Shown here: positions 17,379-26,332 of the stretch, one piece after another | Layout of the letters: every line of letters starts with the position of its first letter | Position numbering within the stretch: the stretch's first letter is position 1 | Source: Paenibacillus glycanilyticus | GTDB lineage: Bacteria; Bacillota; Bacilli; Paenibacillales; Paenibacillaceae | Reading direction: 5' to 3' | Length of the DNA stretch: 64,000 bases | NCBI RefSeq assembly: GCF_023715145.1 | Contig: NZ_JAMBNP010000004.1 | Coordinates: 434,001 to 498,000, forward strand | The notes under the pieces: generated by a model | What the model was told of the DNA's origin: nothing | What the model saw: the letters and a program-made list of their open reading frames with translations, nothing else | Databases searched by the model: none | Translations under genes and position numbers: made by a program

Positions 17379-20300
17379 ACGCGGCTCAGCTCTCTTTCCG
17401 ATAATTTCGCAATTCCTATTATCAATTGACCGGCGTTTACGCCGTCGCCCGGTTTGACATGAACGGAATGTACAACCCCGTCAAACGGAGCGCTTTGGGA
17501 GAATTCCATCTTCATCGATTCCACGATAATAAGAGAATCGCCTTTTTTAATCGAATCGCCAGGATTTACGAGCACCTTCCAGACACTGCCCGGCATCGAG
17601 CAAGTCATGGCATCCACGCCAGTCGGCAGCTCTTCATCGTTTACGGGCTTGGATGAATCCTGCTCCGATACGTACTCCGCAAGTCCAAGCTCCTTCCAGC
17701 GATCGCGCTCTTCATTAAACGCCTGCTGCTGCTGGCTGCGGAATTGACCTGCGCTCTCCTCAGTGGATTCGAGGAACCGCAAGTACTCGCCAAGATCAAA
17801 GGTCGTCTCCGTAATCTCTGCTTCAAAGCGACCGCGCGGGAAATCTTCCCGAAGCTGGAGCAGCTCTTCCGCAGATACCGGATAGAATTGAATCTGGTCA
17901 AAGAAACGGAGCAGCCATGGCTTGCCGGCCTTGAAGCTTTCCGTTGAACGGAGCTTATTCCACATTTGAATCGTACGGCCAACAAACTGATAGCCGCCGG
18001 GACCTTCCATGCCGTATACGCACATGTAGGCTCCGCCGATTCCTACGGCGTTTTCCGGTGTCCATGTCCGTGCCGGGTTGTACTTCGTTGTCACAAGCCG
18101 GTGGCGCGGATCTATTGGAGTAGCAAGCGGCGCACCCAGGTATACATCGCCAAGACCAAGAACGAGATAGCTTGCGTCAAAAACAATGCGCTTTACATCA
18201 TCCATGCTTTCCAATCCGTTTACGCGCCGGATAAACTCCAGGTTGCTCGGGCACCAAGGCGCATCCGGACGAACATTCTGCTGGTAACGGTCGATGGCCA
18301 GCTGGGTAGCCGGGTCATCCCAGGATAACGGAAGACGGACAATTCGAGACGGCACGCGGATCGATTCCAGCGGCGGCAGGCTGCTGTCGATGGCAAGCAG
18401 CTGCTTGGCTGCCTCAAGGACACTCATCCGTTTGGCATCAATATGCACCTGCACGGAACGGACGCCTGGCGTAAGATCAAGTACCGGAATAACCCCGTTG
18501 TCGCGGATAGCTTCAATAAGTGCATGCACCTGGAAACGGAGAAGCAGATCCAGCTCCAGAGAGCCGTATTCGACAAGCAGATTCTCGTCGCCGCTGCAGC
18601 GGATTGTAATGGGGAATTTCTTGCCTTCTTCCACACGGTACAACACCGGATATTCCGGCGAGAAGGAATCGTGAAGCTCCGGCAAGCCAACTGCATGAAG
18701 CTCTTCGGCTCTGCCCTCTTCAATGGCAACCAGCATCGCTTCCTGCTGCTTGCGAAGCTCATCAGCCTCCTCCAGCGTGACAAGCTGGAAGCGGACTTTG
18801 TCGCCGGGATGCAGCTGGCCCAGCTTCCAGAACTCAGCCGAAGCCGTAGTTACCGGACAGACAAAACCGCCAAGGGATGGGCCGTCCGGACCAAGCAGAA
18901 TCGGCATGTCGCCGGTCAGATCGAGCGTTCCGACCGCATAGGCGTTATCATGAATGTTGGAAGGATGAAGCCCAGCTTCACCACCGTCTTCTCTCTCCCA
19001 CAGAGGCGCCGGGCCAATCAGGCGTACGCCGGTTCTTGAGCTGTTGAAATGCACCTCGAAGCTTGTATTCGCCAGCTGTCCCAAATATTCCGGCTTCAGG
19101 AATTCGCTTGTGCAATGCGGTCCCGGAATGACGCCAATGGTCCATTCGCGGGATATGGCGGGCTGGAGCTGACTTGGCAGCGAAGGCTGCACGTTAATCA
19201 AATCCGCCCCGTGATGACGGTTGACCCCAAGCACGTCTCCGGTGCGAAGAGCGCGGCCCCCATGTCCGCCAAAGCCTCCAAGCGTAAAGGTTGCGGCACT
19301 CCCGAGAATAAGCGGCATATCGAATCCGCCTTCAATAAGAAGGTACGTTCGAAGACCGGCCTCCGATTCCCCAAAGCTCAGTACTTGACCGCGCACCGCT
19401 TTAATCGGCGTATACATCGGAACGGCAGCGTCATCCAAAGCCGGCTTCATGTCAGCGCCGGTTACGCAGAACAGCATGCTGTCCCGGAATTTATAGGAAC
19501 CGCCGCGCAGCGTCAGCTCAAGACCGCTTGCCTGATCGGCGTTGCCAAGCAGCTTATTGCCGATTCGGAAAGCGAGCGGATCCATTGGTCCGCATGGCGG
19601 CACGCCTACATCCCAATGTCCAACCCGTCCCGGATAGTCTTGAACCGTCGTCTGAATGCCGCCATCGAGAACCTCGAGCGCGGATTCTGAAGGCGCAAAG
19701 CCGTTCAGCATCTGCGTAAATACGTCTCCCGATGCGAATTGGTTCTCATCCAGAAGCGCCTGTACGTATTGAAGGTTCGTTGTAATGCCATAAAAACGCG
19801 TCTCGCTTAATGCCTGCTTCAGCTTAGCGATCGCATCCTCCCTGTTGTCGCCATGCACGATAACTTTAGCCAGCATCGGATCGTAAAGGGTTGTGATCGT
19901 AATCCCGTCGCGTACCCAGGTTTCAGTACGCGCCTCGCGCGAGAATAAAGCCTGATCCAGCTGACCTGCGCTTGGACGGAATTGCTGCAGGCAGTCCTCC
20001 GCGTAAATACGAGCTTGAATACTATGTCCTTTGGACTCCGGAACCAAGGATTCGAGGCCGCGCAGCTCGCCGGCTGCCTCCTTCACCATCCATTCCACGA
20101 GATCAAGGCCAAGCACTTCCTCCGTAACCCCGTGTTCTACTTGCAGACGCGTATTTACTTCAAGGAAGTAGAATTTGCAGCTGGAAGGATCGTACAGGAA
20201 CTCCACCGTTCCCGCGCTGCGGTAACCAGCAACTGCGGCAAGACGCTTCGCGCAGGCAAGAATTTCTGTCCGGACTTCAGCCGGGAATTGAGGTGCGGGA

Positions 20301-21022
20301 CTCTCCTCAACGACCTTTTGATTGCGTCGTTGAACGGAGCAGTCGCGTTCGCCAAGAGCTACAACTTCGCCAAATCCGTTGCCGAAAATCTGCACTTCAA
20401 CGTGGCGGGCTTTGGCGATGTATTTCTCCAGAAACATGCCGCCGTTTTTGAAATTCGCTTCAGCAAGATGGCGTACGCTGTCAAAGGCAGCGCGCAGCGC
20501 TTCTTCGTCCGCGCAGACCCGCATGCCGATCCCGCCGCCGCCAGCCGTGCTTTTCAGAATAACAGGATAACCAATCTCCGCAGCATGAGATACCGCTTCG
20601 TCCAGCTCGGTTAAAAGAGGCGTACCCGGCAGAAGCGGAACATTCGCTCTTTCCGCAAGCTCGCGTGCGGAATGCTTGAGGCCAAAGGCTTCCATTTGCT
20701 CCGGAGTTGGTCCGATGAAGGCAATGCCGTTCTCGCGGCATGCACGGGCAAAGTCGGCATTTTCGCTCAAGAAGCCGTAACCCGGGTGAATCGCTTCCGC
20801 GCCGGTGTCTTTGGCAATCTGAAGGATAAGTTCCGCGTTCAGGTAGCTTTCCTTAGCCGGTCCTTCGCCCAGAAGCACCGCTTCATCTGCTTGATCGACA
20901 TGAAGACTGTCCTGATCCGCTTTCGTATATACAGCAACGGAGGCAATTCCCATCTTGCGCAGGGTTCTTTCTATGCGGACAGCGATAGCTCCCCGGTTGG
21001 CAATCAGTACTTTTGTGAACAT
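17375..21022 (-). CDS. Biotin-dependent guanidine/urea carboxylase
   Basis: 1215 aa with three parts. An N-terminal biotin carboxylase domain (residues 1-450; STAGGGGIGMRVC ATP loop, GERDCSVQRRNQKVVEE, NTRLQVEHGVTE) is followed by KipA/KipI-like carboxyltransferase halves (about 455-1090). The C-terminal biotin carrier has ESMKME with the biotinyl Lys near 1171. The architecture is that of urea carboxylase, but the operon holds two DUF1989 genes and a guanidine-I riboswitch. Established work shows that such enzymes carboxylate guanidine to carboxyguanidine. Guanidine is therefore the likelier substrate; residue-level selectivity was not checked. Confidence 0.92.
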   Translation of the reverse strand: MFTKVLIANRGAIAVRIERTLRKMGIASVAVYTKADQDSLHVDQADEAVLLGEGPAKESYLNAELILQIAKDTGAEAIHPGYGFLSENADFARACRENGIAFIGPTPEQMEAFGLKHSARELAERANVPLLPGTPLLTELDEAVSHAAEIGYPVILKSTAGGGGIGMRVCADEEALRAAFDSVRHLAEANFKNGGMFLEKYIAKARHVEVQIFGNGFGEVVALGERDCSVQRRNQKVVEESPAPQFPAEVRTEILACAKRLAAVAGYRSAGTVEFLYDPSSCKFYFLEVNTRLQVEHGVTEEVLGLDLVEWMVKEAAGELRGLESLVPESKGHSIQARIYAEDCLQQFRPSAGQLDQALFSREARTETWVRDGITITTLYDPMLAKVIVHGDNREDAIAKLKQALSETRFYGITTNLQYVQALLDENQFASGDVFTQMLNGFAPSESALEVLDGGIQTTVQDYPGRVGHWDVGVPPCGPMDPLAFRIGNKLLGNADQASGLELTLRGGSYKFRDSMLFCVTGADMKPALDDAAVPMYTPIKAVRGQVLSFGESEAGLRTYLLIEGGFDMPLILGSAATFTLGGFGGHGGRALRTGDVLGVNRHHGADLINVQPSLPSQLQPAISREWTIGVIPGPHCTSEFLKPEYLGQLANTSFEVHFNSSRTGVRLIGPAPLWEREDGGEAGLHPSNIHDNAYAVGTLDLTGDMPILLGPDGPSLGGFVCPVTTASAEFWKLGQLHPGDKVRFQLVTLEEADELRKQQEAMLVAIEEGRAEELHAVGLPELHDSFSPEYPVLYRVEEGKKFPITIRCSGDENLLVEYGSLELDLLLRFQVHALIEAIRDNGVIPVLDLTPGVRSVQVHIDAKRMSVLEAAKQLLAIDSSLPPLESIRVPSRIVRLPLSWDDPATQLAIDRYQQNVRPDAPWCPSNLEFIRRVNGLESMDDVKRIVFDASYLVLGLGDVYLGAPLATPIDPRHRLVTTKYNPARTWTPENAVGIGGAYMCVYGMEGPGGYQFVGRTIQMWNKLRSTESFKAGKPWLLRFFDQIQFYPVSAEELLQLREDFPRGRFEAEITETTFDLGEYLRFLESTEESAGQFRSQQQQAFNEERDRWKELGLAEYVSEQDSSKPVNDEELPTGVDAMTCSMPGSVWKVLVNPGDSIKKGDSLIIVESMKMEFSQSAPFDGVVHSVHVKPGDGVNAGQLIIGIAKLSERELSRV

Positions 21023-21050
21023 AATGACCTCTCCTCTTCTCCCCGAATGT

Positions 21051-21701
21051 CTAGCTGTTCCAGATCAGGACGCGAACCGGCGTCGGATTATAGGCGTTGC
21101 AAGGATTGTTAAGCTGTGGACAATTACTGATGAGAACTGCCGTACGGCCAACAGATTGCATCTCGACATACGCACCGGGCGAAGAGACGCCGTCGTCAAA
21201 CTTCAGTCCGCCTTCAGGAGTAACCGGTACATTCATGAAGAAGTTCACGTTGGGAGCCAGGTCTCTCTTGCCGTATGGCTCGCCCCGCTGAGCCAGCTGC
21301 AGCATAAACGTGTCCCGGCAGTTATGCATGTGCAGCTTCTCGTGCGCGTAGCGAACGGTGTTGCTTTGAGCGGAACAGGAACCGCCTACGGTATCGTGAC
21401 GGCCGCAAGTATCGGCGACGATCTTCACCAGTTCCTTGCCCGATTCGGCGAGCAGCACCGAGCCTGTTGTTAAGTAGATGTTCTGTTGATTCGTTATGGT
21501 AGCGACTGCGCTGTAATGGTCCTCCGGGTTATCGGCATCGAAGAACAGCGTATCCGCCGCTTGATTTCCTTCCAGATCCACAATGCGGAGCACCTGACCG
21601 GGCTCTAGGTCATACATCCAGCCATCCCCTGCCAAAATCACTTCATTATAGATCGCTGTCTCAGGCAAGCGCGCGCTTTCTACTCGGTTAAAGCTTCCCA
21701 T
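21051..21701 (-). CDS. DUF1989 protein, carboxyguanidine deiminase subunit (UAAP2-like)
   Basis: About 216 aa, DUF1989/urea-carboxylase-associated family. The metal-site region reads [17 protein letters not shown], followed by [15 protein letters not shown] and a C-terminal [13 protein letters not shown]. The paired UAAP proteins are known as the two subunits of carboxyguanidine deiminase, which turns carboxyguanidine into allophanate and ammonia. ATG 21701 has GAGGAGGA upstream; the longer frame to 21794 would translate an intergenic hairpin repeat and is rejected. It lies 28 nt before the carboxylase. Subunit naming (CgdA or CgdB) is left open. Confidence 0.88.
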   Translation of the reverse strand: MGSFNRVESARLPETAIYNEVILAGDGWMYDLEPGQVLRIVDLEGNQAADTLFFDADNPEDHYSAVATITNQQNIYLTTGSVLLAESGKELVKIVADTCGRHDTVGGSCSAQSNTVRYAHEKLHMHNCRDTFMLQLAQRGEPYGKRDLAPNVNFFMNVPVTPEGGLKFDDGVSSPGAYVEMQSVGRTAVLISNCPQLNNPCNAYNPTPVRVLIWNS

Positions 21702-21720
21702 GGGTTGTATCCTCCTCAAA

Positions 21721-21860
21721 TGAATTGTGAAACAATTCATGCTTCGTAAGCATTCACTTAATAAATTGCGAAGCGATTTATACTTCGTAAGCATTCGCTT
21801 AATGAATTGTGAAACAATTCATTCTTCGTAAGCATCTGTTCAATGAATTGTGATGCCATA
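21721..21860. repeat. 41-bp tandem hairpin repeat between the two DUF1989 genes
   Basis: Three direct 41-bp units (21721-21761, 21762-21802, 21803-21843) and the start of a fourth (TGAATTGTG at 21844). Each unit begins with a short inverted repeat, TGAATTGT-GAA-ACAATTCA in units 1 and 3. In unit 2 both arms change together (TAAATTGC / GCGATTTA). The second half of each unit holds a CTTCGTAAGCAT element that can also pair. The paired changes point to selection on RNA or cruciform structure. There are no unique spacers, so it is not a CRISPR array. Confidence 0.85.
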
Positions 21861-21889
21861 TATGTTGAATGTTCGTAATATTCCGACGA

Positions 21890-22609
21890 TTACAGCTCGA
21901 GCAATTGATGATAGCTCCATGTATTCTCAAAGGCTCTGCGGTTTTCCGATCTGTAGTTCAAGCAATAATCCTCGTCGCTTACCGCCTCTGCTTCCGTTAC
22001 CTCCATGCTTACGGGAACCGATGGATACTCGCTTCGCGGATCCAGGGGGTTTGGCGTGTTGGACAACACGATCAATACGTCCATCTCCGTACGAAGTACG
22101 ACCGAAGCGCCAGCAGGGCAATGATCAACCTCATAATGCATTTGGCCTTCACGGTCCACGTACACCTTGGAGAACAGATTTACGACCGGCGACAAGTCTC
22201 TTACGCCAAGCCCATTGCGCGTCAGCTCGACCGCGAAATTCTCCTGACCCGAACGAAGCCATTCATTGCGAAGCTCCTGATAGGTCGTTTTCCCGTACTT
22301 GCGGTCAGTGTGAGCTCTTGTCGTGTAGCCGCTGATCGTATCATGCCAGCCCAGGCTGTCCTCCGCGATGCTCGCGAGCACCCGGCCGTTATCGCTCATC
22401 AGCGTATTGCCTCTTGTCAGATGCGCGGTATATTGCGCCTTCAGCGAATCCGGCATATTGTAGCGTTCCGTTAAGTCTTTCGCGTTAAAAAGCATAATCG
22501 ACAGGTTTGCTCCTGCTTCCAGTGCGGTGAACCGGATTAGTCTGCCGCGTCTTACGACTCCCGACCACTTCTCCCCCGCGCGAACCGATGTTTTCCAGAT
22601 GCTGCTCAT
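21890..22609 (-). CDS. DUF1989 protein, carboxyguanidine deiminase subunit (UAAP1-like)
   Basis: A 239-aa DUF1989 protein, first gene of the carboxylase operon. SIWKTSVRAGEKWSGVVRRG opens the fold, and EDSLGWHDTISGYTTRAHTD and VVNLFSKVYVDREGQMHY correspond to the metal-binding and following segments. The usual Cys of the paralogue is missing here, as expected for the partner subunit of a heteromer. The leader upstream contains a guanidine-I riboswitch. With the next gene it should deiminate carboxyguanidine to allophanate. It is separated from the partner gene by the hairpin repeat array. Confidence 0.88.
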   Translation of the reverse strand: MSSIWKTSVRAGEKWSGVVRRGRLIRFTALEAGANLSIMLFNAKDLTERYNMPDSLKAQYTAHLTRGNTLMSDNGRVLASIAEDSLGWHDTISGYTTRAHTDRKYGKTTYQELRNEWLRSGQENFAVELTRNGLGVRDLSPVVNLFSKVYVDREGQMHYEVDHCPAGASVVLRTEMDVLIVLSNTPNPLDPRSEYPSVPVSMEVTEAEAVSDEDYCLNYRSENRRAFENTWSYHQLLEL

Positions 22610-22646
22610 CGCAAATCCCCCTTAAGAAACTTATAAATTCTTAGAA

Positions 22647-22800
22647 TAAAAAAAGCCCGGGAGAATGATCTCCCAGGCTTTTATCCTTCCGTGTCATATG
22701 GCGGCCTGCTCTTTCAAGCTTCTGCCATACGCCGTCTCTCGGACCAGCCTTGACTTTACACTCGTCAACGGAACCCTAGACAGCATTGTCGTTCTGGGTG
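22647..22800 (-). promoter_or_regulatory. Guanidine-I (ykkC) riboswitch with terminator, upstream of UAAP1
   Basis: On the minus strand the conserved ykkC elements occur in order: CTAGGGTTCCG, CTGGTCCGAGAG, ACACGG then GGATAAAAGCC. The last overlaps a terminator stem GCCTGGGAGA / TCTCCCGGGC (22655-22678) followed by seven Ts. This is the guanidine-I layout in which ligand binding prevents the terminator. The element controls the DUF1989-carboxylase-hydrolase genes. The 5' boundary is approximate. Confidence 0.93.
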
Positions 22801-22852
22801 ATGTAACCTGCCAGAACTCTTATTCAGATGTAATGATTGCTAACATAGCCCA

Positions 22853-22881
22853 AGTATAAGTGGATTGTTTTTCCGTGTCAA
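22853..22881 (-). promoter_or_regulatory. Sigma-A promoter of the guanidine carboxylase operon
   Basis: Minus strand TTGACA (22881-22876), 17-nt spacer, TATACT (22858-22853). It lies just 3' of the permease gene and just 5' of the riboswitch, so the operon has its own promoter separate from the permease. Confidence 0.85.
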
Positions 22882-22900
22882 TATACATCACACAAAAAAA

Positions 22901-24253
22901 TTATTTAAATTCAGACTCCATGGCCGCATTTGCCGGAAAGAGCGAATTCGTGTTAGCTTCTCTCGCTTCACGCGACTTTCTCGTCCGGATCAGGTAGTAA
23001 GTTACGCCAAAGACAAGCCATATACAACCGAGCAGCAGCGCCTGGGAATCCAGCAGCGTAATCAACCAGATAATGAACGACGCTCCGATCAGCGGGAAGA
23101 TCAAGTATTGGAACGTTTGCTTCAAGGAACGTTGTTTGCGCTTAATGTAACATTCGATAATGACGGAGATGTTAACAAACGCAAAGGAAGTCAAGGCACC
23201 AAAGCTGACGAATTTGACCGCCATATCCAGACTGATGACGAGCGCAAGCAGCGAAATGATGGATACCAGCACGATATTGTTAACCGGCGTGCGGTATTTC
23301 GGGTGAAGAGCGCCAAAGAACTTTTTCGGCAGGATGGAGTCGCGGCCAAGCACGTACATCAGACGCGATACGCTTGTAACGGAAGTCAAGCCCTGCGTGA
23401 AGATTGCAAAAATTAAGACCGTTGTAAAAATAGCTCCCAGCGTTGCCCCTCCCGCCAGCTTCATCAGCTCAAAGCCAGCCGAGTCGATATTGTTGAATGT
23501 CAGGTTAGGATATCTCACCTGGATCAGAACGGATGTGGTGATATAGAGAATGCTCGCGATCAGAATGATGAGCATAATGGCTCTAGGGATCGTCTTCTTC
23601 GCGTTAATCGTCTCCTCGGACAAGGTCGAGACCGTATCAAAGCCAAGGAATGAGAAGCAGATGAGCGAAGCGCCGGCTAGCAAGGTCGATAACCCCGCAT
23701 CCATGTGTGTGAACGGAAGCACCGCATCCTGTACGCCAGACAGTCCTTTGAACATATAACCGCAGAACAGCGCGATAAACACGATTTGGAAGAGAACGAA
23801 CAGCTTGCTTAAGCTTGCGGAGAATTTAATGCCTGCAATATTGACAACAGCGAGAATGACATTCAGCAGAATAATCCAGACGTAAGCCGGTACTGCAGGG
23901 AATTGGGCATTCAGATAAATGCCGAAGGTCAAACATGCGATAATCGGGGAGAACAAGTAGTCCAGCAGGATCGCCCAGCCTACCGTAAAGCCGGGAATAG
24001 GATGCATCGATTTCTTGACATACGTATAAGAGGAACCCGATCCCGGGAAGATTTTGGCCATAATGCTGTAGCTGTAAGCCGTGAAGAAGATCGCTACAAT
24101 CGACAGCGAGTAAGCTTCCGTAATCATGCCGCTCGAAGCATCATACGCAATTCCGAATACCGAGAAGTAAATCATTGGCGTCATCCAGGCAAGCCCAAGA
24201 GCAACAACTTGAACGAGCGTAAGTGATTGGCGCAGTGTAATTTCTTGTTTCAT
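22901..24253 (-). CDS. APC family permease, probable guanidine-related transporter
   Basis: About 450 aa with twelve hydrophobic segments. LRQSLTLVQVVALGLAWMTP and the later FPGSGSSYTYVKKSM are APC superfamily features (TM1 and TM2-3 regions). It has its own guanidine-I riboswitch, and the next operon degrades guanidine, so import of guanidine or a related compound is a good inference. GGGAGG is only 3 nt from ATG 24259 but 9 nt from ATG 24253, so the latter is chosen. The 3' end is followed directly by the promoter of the carboxylase operon. Confidence 0.9.
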   Translation of the reverse strand: MKQEITLRQSLTLVQVVALGLAWMTPMIYFSVFGIAYDASSGMITEAYSLSIVAIFFTAYSYSIMAKIFPGSGSSYTYVKKSMHPIPGFTVGWAILLDYLFSPIIACLTFGIYLNAQFPAVPAYVWIILLNVILAVVNIAGIKFSASLSKLFVLFQIVFIALFCGYMFKGLSGVQDAVLPFTHMDAGLSTLLAGASLICFSFLGFDTVSTLSEETINAKKTIPRAIMLIILIASILYITTSVLIQVRYPNLTFNNIDSAGFELMKLAGGATLGAIFTTVLIFAIFTQGLTSVTSVSRLMYVLGRDSILPKKFFGALHPKYRTPVNNIVLVSIISLLALVISLDMAVKFVSFGALTSFAFVNISVIIECYIKRKQRSLKQTFQYLIFPLIGASFIIWLITLLDSQALLLGCIWLVFGVTYYLIRTRKSREAREANTNSLFPANAAMESEFK

Positions 24254-24279
24254 CTCCATACTCCTCCCTTTATCTGGAC

Positions 24280-24425
24280 AAAAATAAAAAGCCGCGGGAA
24301 GATATTGTTCATATCCTCCCGGGCTTTTCTCCCTCCGTGGACACAGCCGGCCGGCCGTGCGTCCTCTCTCGGACCAGGCCAGCGGAGATGCCGCTGCGGA
24401 ACCCTAGAGAACAATTGCTTTTCAG
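24280..24425 (-). promoter_or_regulatory. Guanidine-I (ykkC) riboswitch with terminator, upstream of the permease
   Basis: Minus strand: CTCTAGGGTTCCG, CCTGGTCCGAGAGAGG, CCACGGAGGGAGAAAAGCC, then a terminator stem GCCCGGGAGGATAT / ATATCTTCCCGCGGC (24291-24324) and a T-rich run. Same class as the element at 22647-22800 but with different helix sequences, so it is not a recent local duplication. It ends about 25 nt before the permease start. The region 24260-24633 otherwise holds only its promoter and the terminator of the neighbouring pseudogene. Confidence 0.93.
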
Positions 24426-24481
24426 TTGTTCGAACTTAGGTCATCTAAGCTCACATGCGTCGCTTCAACTTGATGTTATTT

Positions 24482-24509
24482 AATATAACATGAAATTCAT
24501 GGTTTTCAA
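24482..24509 (-). promoter_or_regulatory. Promoter of the riboswitch-controlled permease
   Basis: Minus strand TTGAAA (24509-24504), 16-nt spacer, TATATT (24487-24482) with an upstream TG giving an extended -10. A 17-nt palindrome-like TGTTAT-N5-ATAACA overlaps the -10. Confidence 0.65.
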
Positions 24510-24581
24510 GAGCTTTTTTGAATTTTTTTATTTTTGTGTTCGATTTGTTCACATTAAAGCACTTTCACTACCATTCACAGC

Positions 24582-24623
24582 AAAAAATAAGAGACTTGCT
24601 CCCGGGAGGAAGAGCAAGCCTCT
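24582..24623 (-). terminator. Terminator after the 5'-nucleotidase pseudogene
   Basis: Stem AGAGGCTTGCTC / GAGCAAGTCTCT (one mismatch) followed on the minus strand by TATTTTTT. It is intact although the gene before it is decayed. Confidence 0.8.
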
Positions 24624-24633
24624 ATCCATTCAA

Positions 24634-26213
24634 TCATTTCCACACAACACGCCATTCGGCCATGTCGGATGCAAGAATAATCCCTTGCGATCGGATATAT
24701 TCCACCGCCGGCTCTGCCATATCCGCCGAACCCTCATAGGAGTATCGGCTTCCCTCGAAAACTATCGTATTTGCCTCCTCCGCCCGCACGATAGCTGTTC
24801 ATCACCACCGAATATTCATCTGTACTGACGAGCTCCTTGCCATTGCGCTCAAGCTTCGTTAACCTTTCTCCGACAGGCAATGACAGATCAATGTCATATT
24901 CAATCCCCTACCACATGTCATAATTGTAATGTTGGGGCTTGGGTACGAGATATTCCTCGCTAACCGTTGGTTGCCCTGCTTGATCGAGGGCAAAGTACGC
25001 TGCGGTATGCTCCAGCGCTTGGCGGATATCCCAGCCGGTTAGCCGGAGAACACTTAGCGTATTCGGATAAGCAAAGGCTGACAGCACCTCTCTCATCGTA
25101 ATAATAGTCCAAAACCTGTCGTCTCCTCACTAAGCAATGAAGCCACGGACAGCTCAGCGCCTGACGCCGCAAGCTGAACCTGATGGATGAACTGAATAAA
25201 AGGATGCGGGGCTATTCGGCATTTGAATGGTTCCGTGATTAATAAATCTCCTTGAGATCGGCCATTCGGCTGATCCAGCCACCCTTGCTTCAATGATTCC
25301 ACTTTTCCCGTCATTGCCATCACTTGTTCATCCGCCGCCGTATTTGGATCAGGTTCCAACAAACACGCAGACTTTGAATAAATCCTCCATTGCCCCTATT
25401 TCCGTTCGAATTGAACCTTGATTTGGCCGAGTGCCTGACCATTGCAGCCCGACTGCACGATTGAGACTCCATTCAGTTCTCCCGCCAGCTTGCGATGCTG
25501 GTGACCGGTTATTAGGACGTCAATCCCCGGCACTTCCATACAGATCGCATAGGCCTGATTCTCGCCGGTTAATCGCTCTGCAGCATGACCAAGCTCTAAA
25601 TCCCGTTCAAACCCTCCGTGATAGCTGACAATGAACAGATCCGGCTGTTCAATCTCTCGAATATAAGACGCCCTAACCTTGGCCGTGTTCAGAACATCCC
25701 GGAACTCCAAGCCTGCAATATGACTGGCAAGCTCCCAATGCGGAATATAATGGGTTGTTATTCCCAGAATCACAACCTTCAGGTTACCATCCAGCCATTT
25801 GACCAGATAAGGCTGCCCAAATGCGGGCTCCTCCGTGTCCGCATTTACAATATTGGCTGACAGCCACGGGAACTCGGATGTATCTGCCGCAGCCCTAAGC
25901 TTGTCCCAGCCAAAATTAAACTCATGATTTCCCGGAACCGCAGCATCATATCCAAGCCGTTCATAACAGCTATACACGGATGAACCTCTGCAGGATTGGC
26001 TGCGGCATAAGCCGCAATCGGCGAGCCCTGCAGCATATCCCCATTATCAATGAGTAACAAATTTTGCGTTTTGCCCCTCTCTTCTTTAATCCTCGCTGCC
26101 AGCTTAGCTAAGCAGGACGGCTTCTCTTCTCCCGTCCGATAATCTACCGGATGAATGTATCCGTGAATATCGCTTGTTGCCAGAATGACGCAGGATGTTT
26201 TCTTCCGATCCAC
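24634..26213 (-). pseudogene. Decayed bifunctional metallophosphatase/5'-nucleotidase
   Basis: Fragments in several frames together form one protein. DIHGYIHP, DNGDMLQG, GNHEFNFG and GHQHRKL are the metallophosphoesterase motifs, and MREVLSAFAYPNTL, PKPQHYNYDMW and VVMNSYRAGGGGKY belong to the 5'-nucleotidase C-terminal domain. Frameshifts lie near 25945 (TTGGATATG, one G short), 25108 and 24745. In-frame TAG stops occur at 25396 and 24909. The GTG start at 26213 still has AAGGAG. The intact ancestor would have been a secreted or cytoplasmic nucleotide or UDP-sugar hydrolase for phosphate scavenging, matching the Pho-like box upstream. Confidence 0.9.
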
Positions 26214-26282
26214 AGGCCGCTCTCCTTACCTAATTGGAATATCAGCGTTATTGTAACAAAGCATTAATATCCAAGATATTAC

Positions 26283-26332
26283 TTAATAACCAATTTACAA
26301 ATACTTATCTCCGCTTTGACCTTCCGTTAATA
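26283..26332 (+). promoter_or_regulatory. PhoP-box-like array of five hexamers, 11-bp period
   Basis: TTAATA (26283), TTTACA (26294), TTATCT (26305), TTGACC (26316) and TTAATA (26327), each separated by exactly 5 nt. The Bacillus PhoP consensus is TT(A/C/T)A(C/T)A in repeats about 11 bp apart; three of the five units fit it fully and the others at 4 of 6 positions. A TATAGT at 26342-26347 could be the -10 of phnD. The array lies between phnD and the divergent nucleotidase pseudogene. Confidence 0.7.

Noticed and set aside
17375..21022. Literal reading of the carboxylase as urea carboxylase
   Set aside because: Riboswitch class and paired DUF1989 genes indicate guanidine; the urea name is kept only as an alternative.
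21721..21860. CRISPR-like appearance of the repeated palindromic units
   Set aside because: The units are contiguous with no unique spacers, are imperfect, and no cas genes are present; better described as a tandem hairpin repeat.
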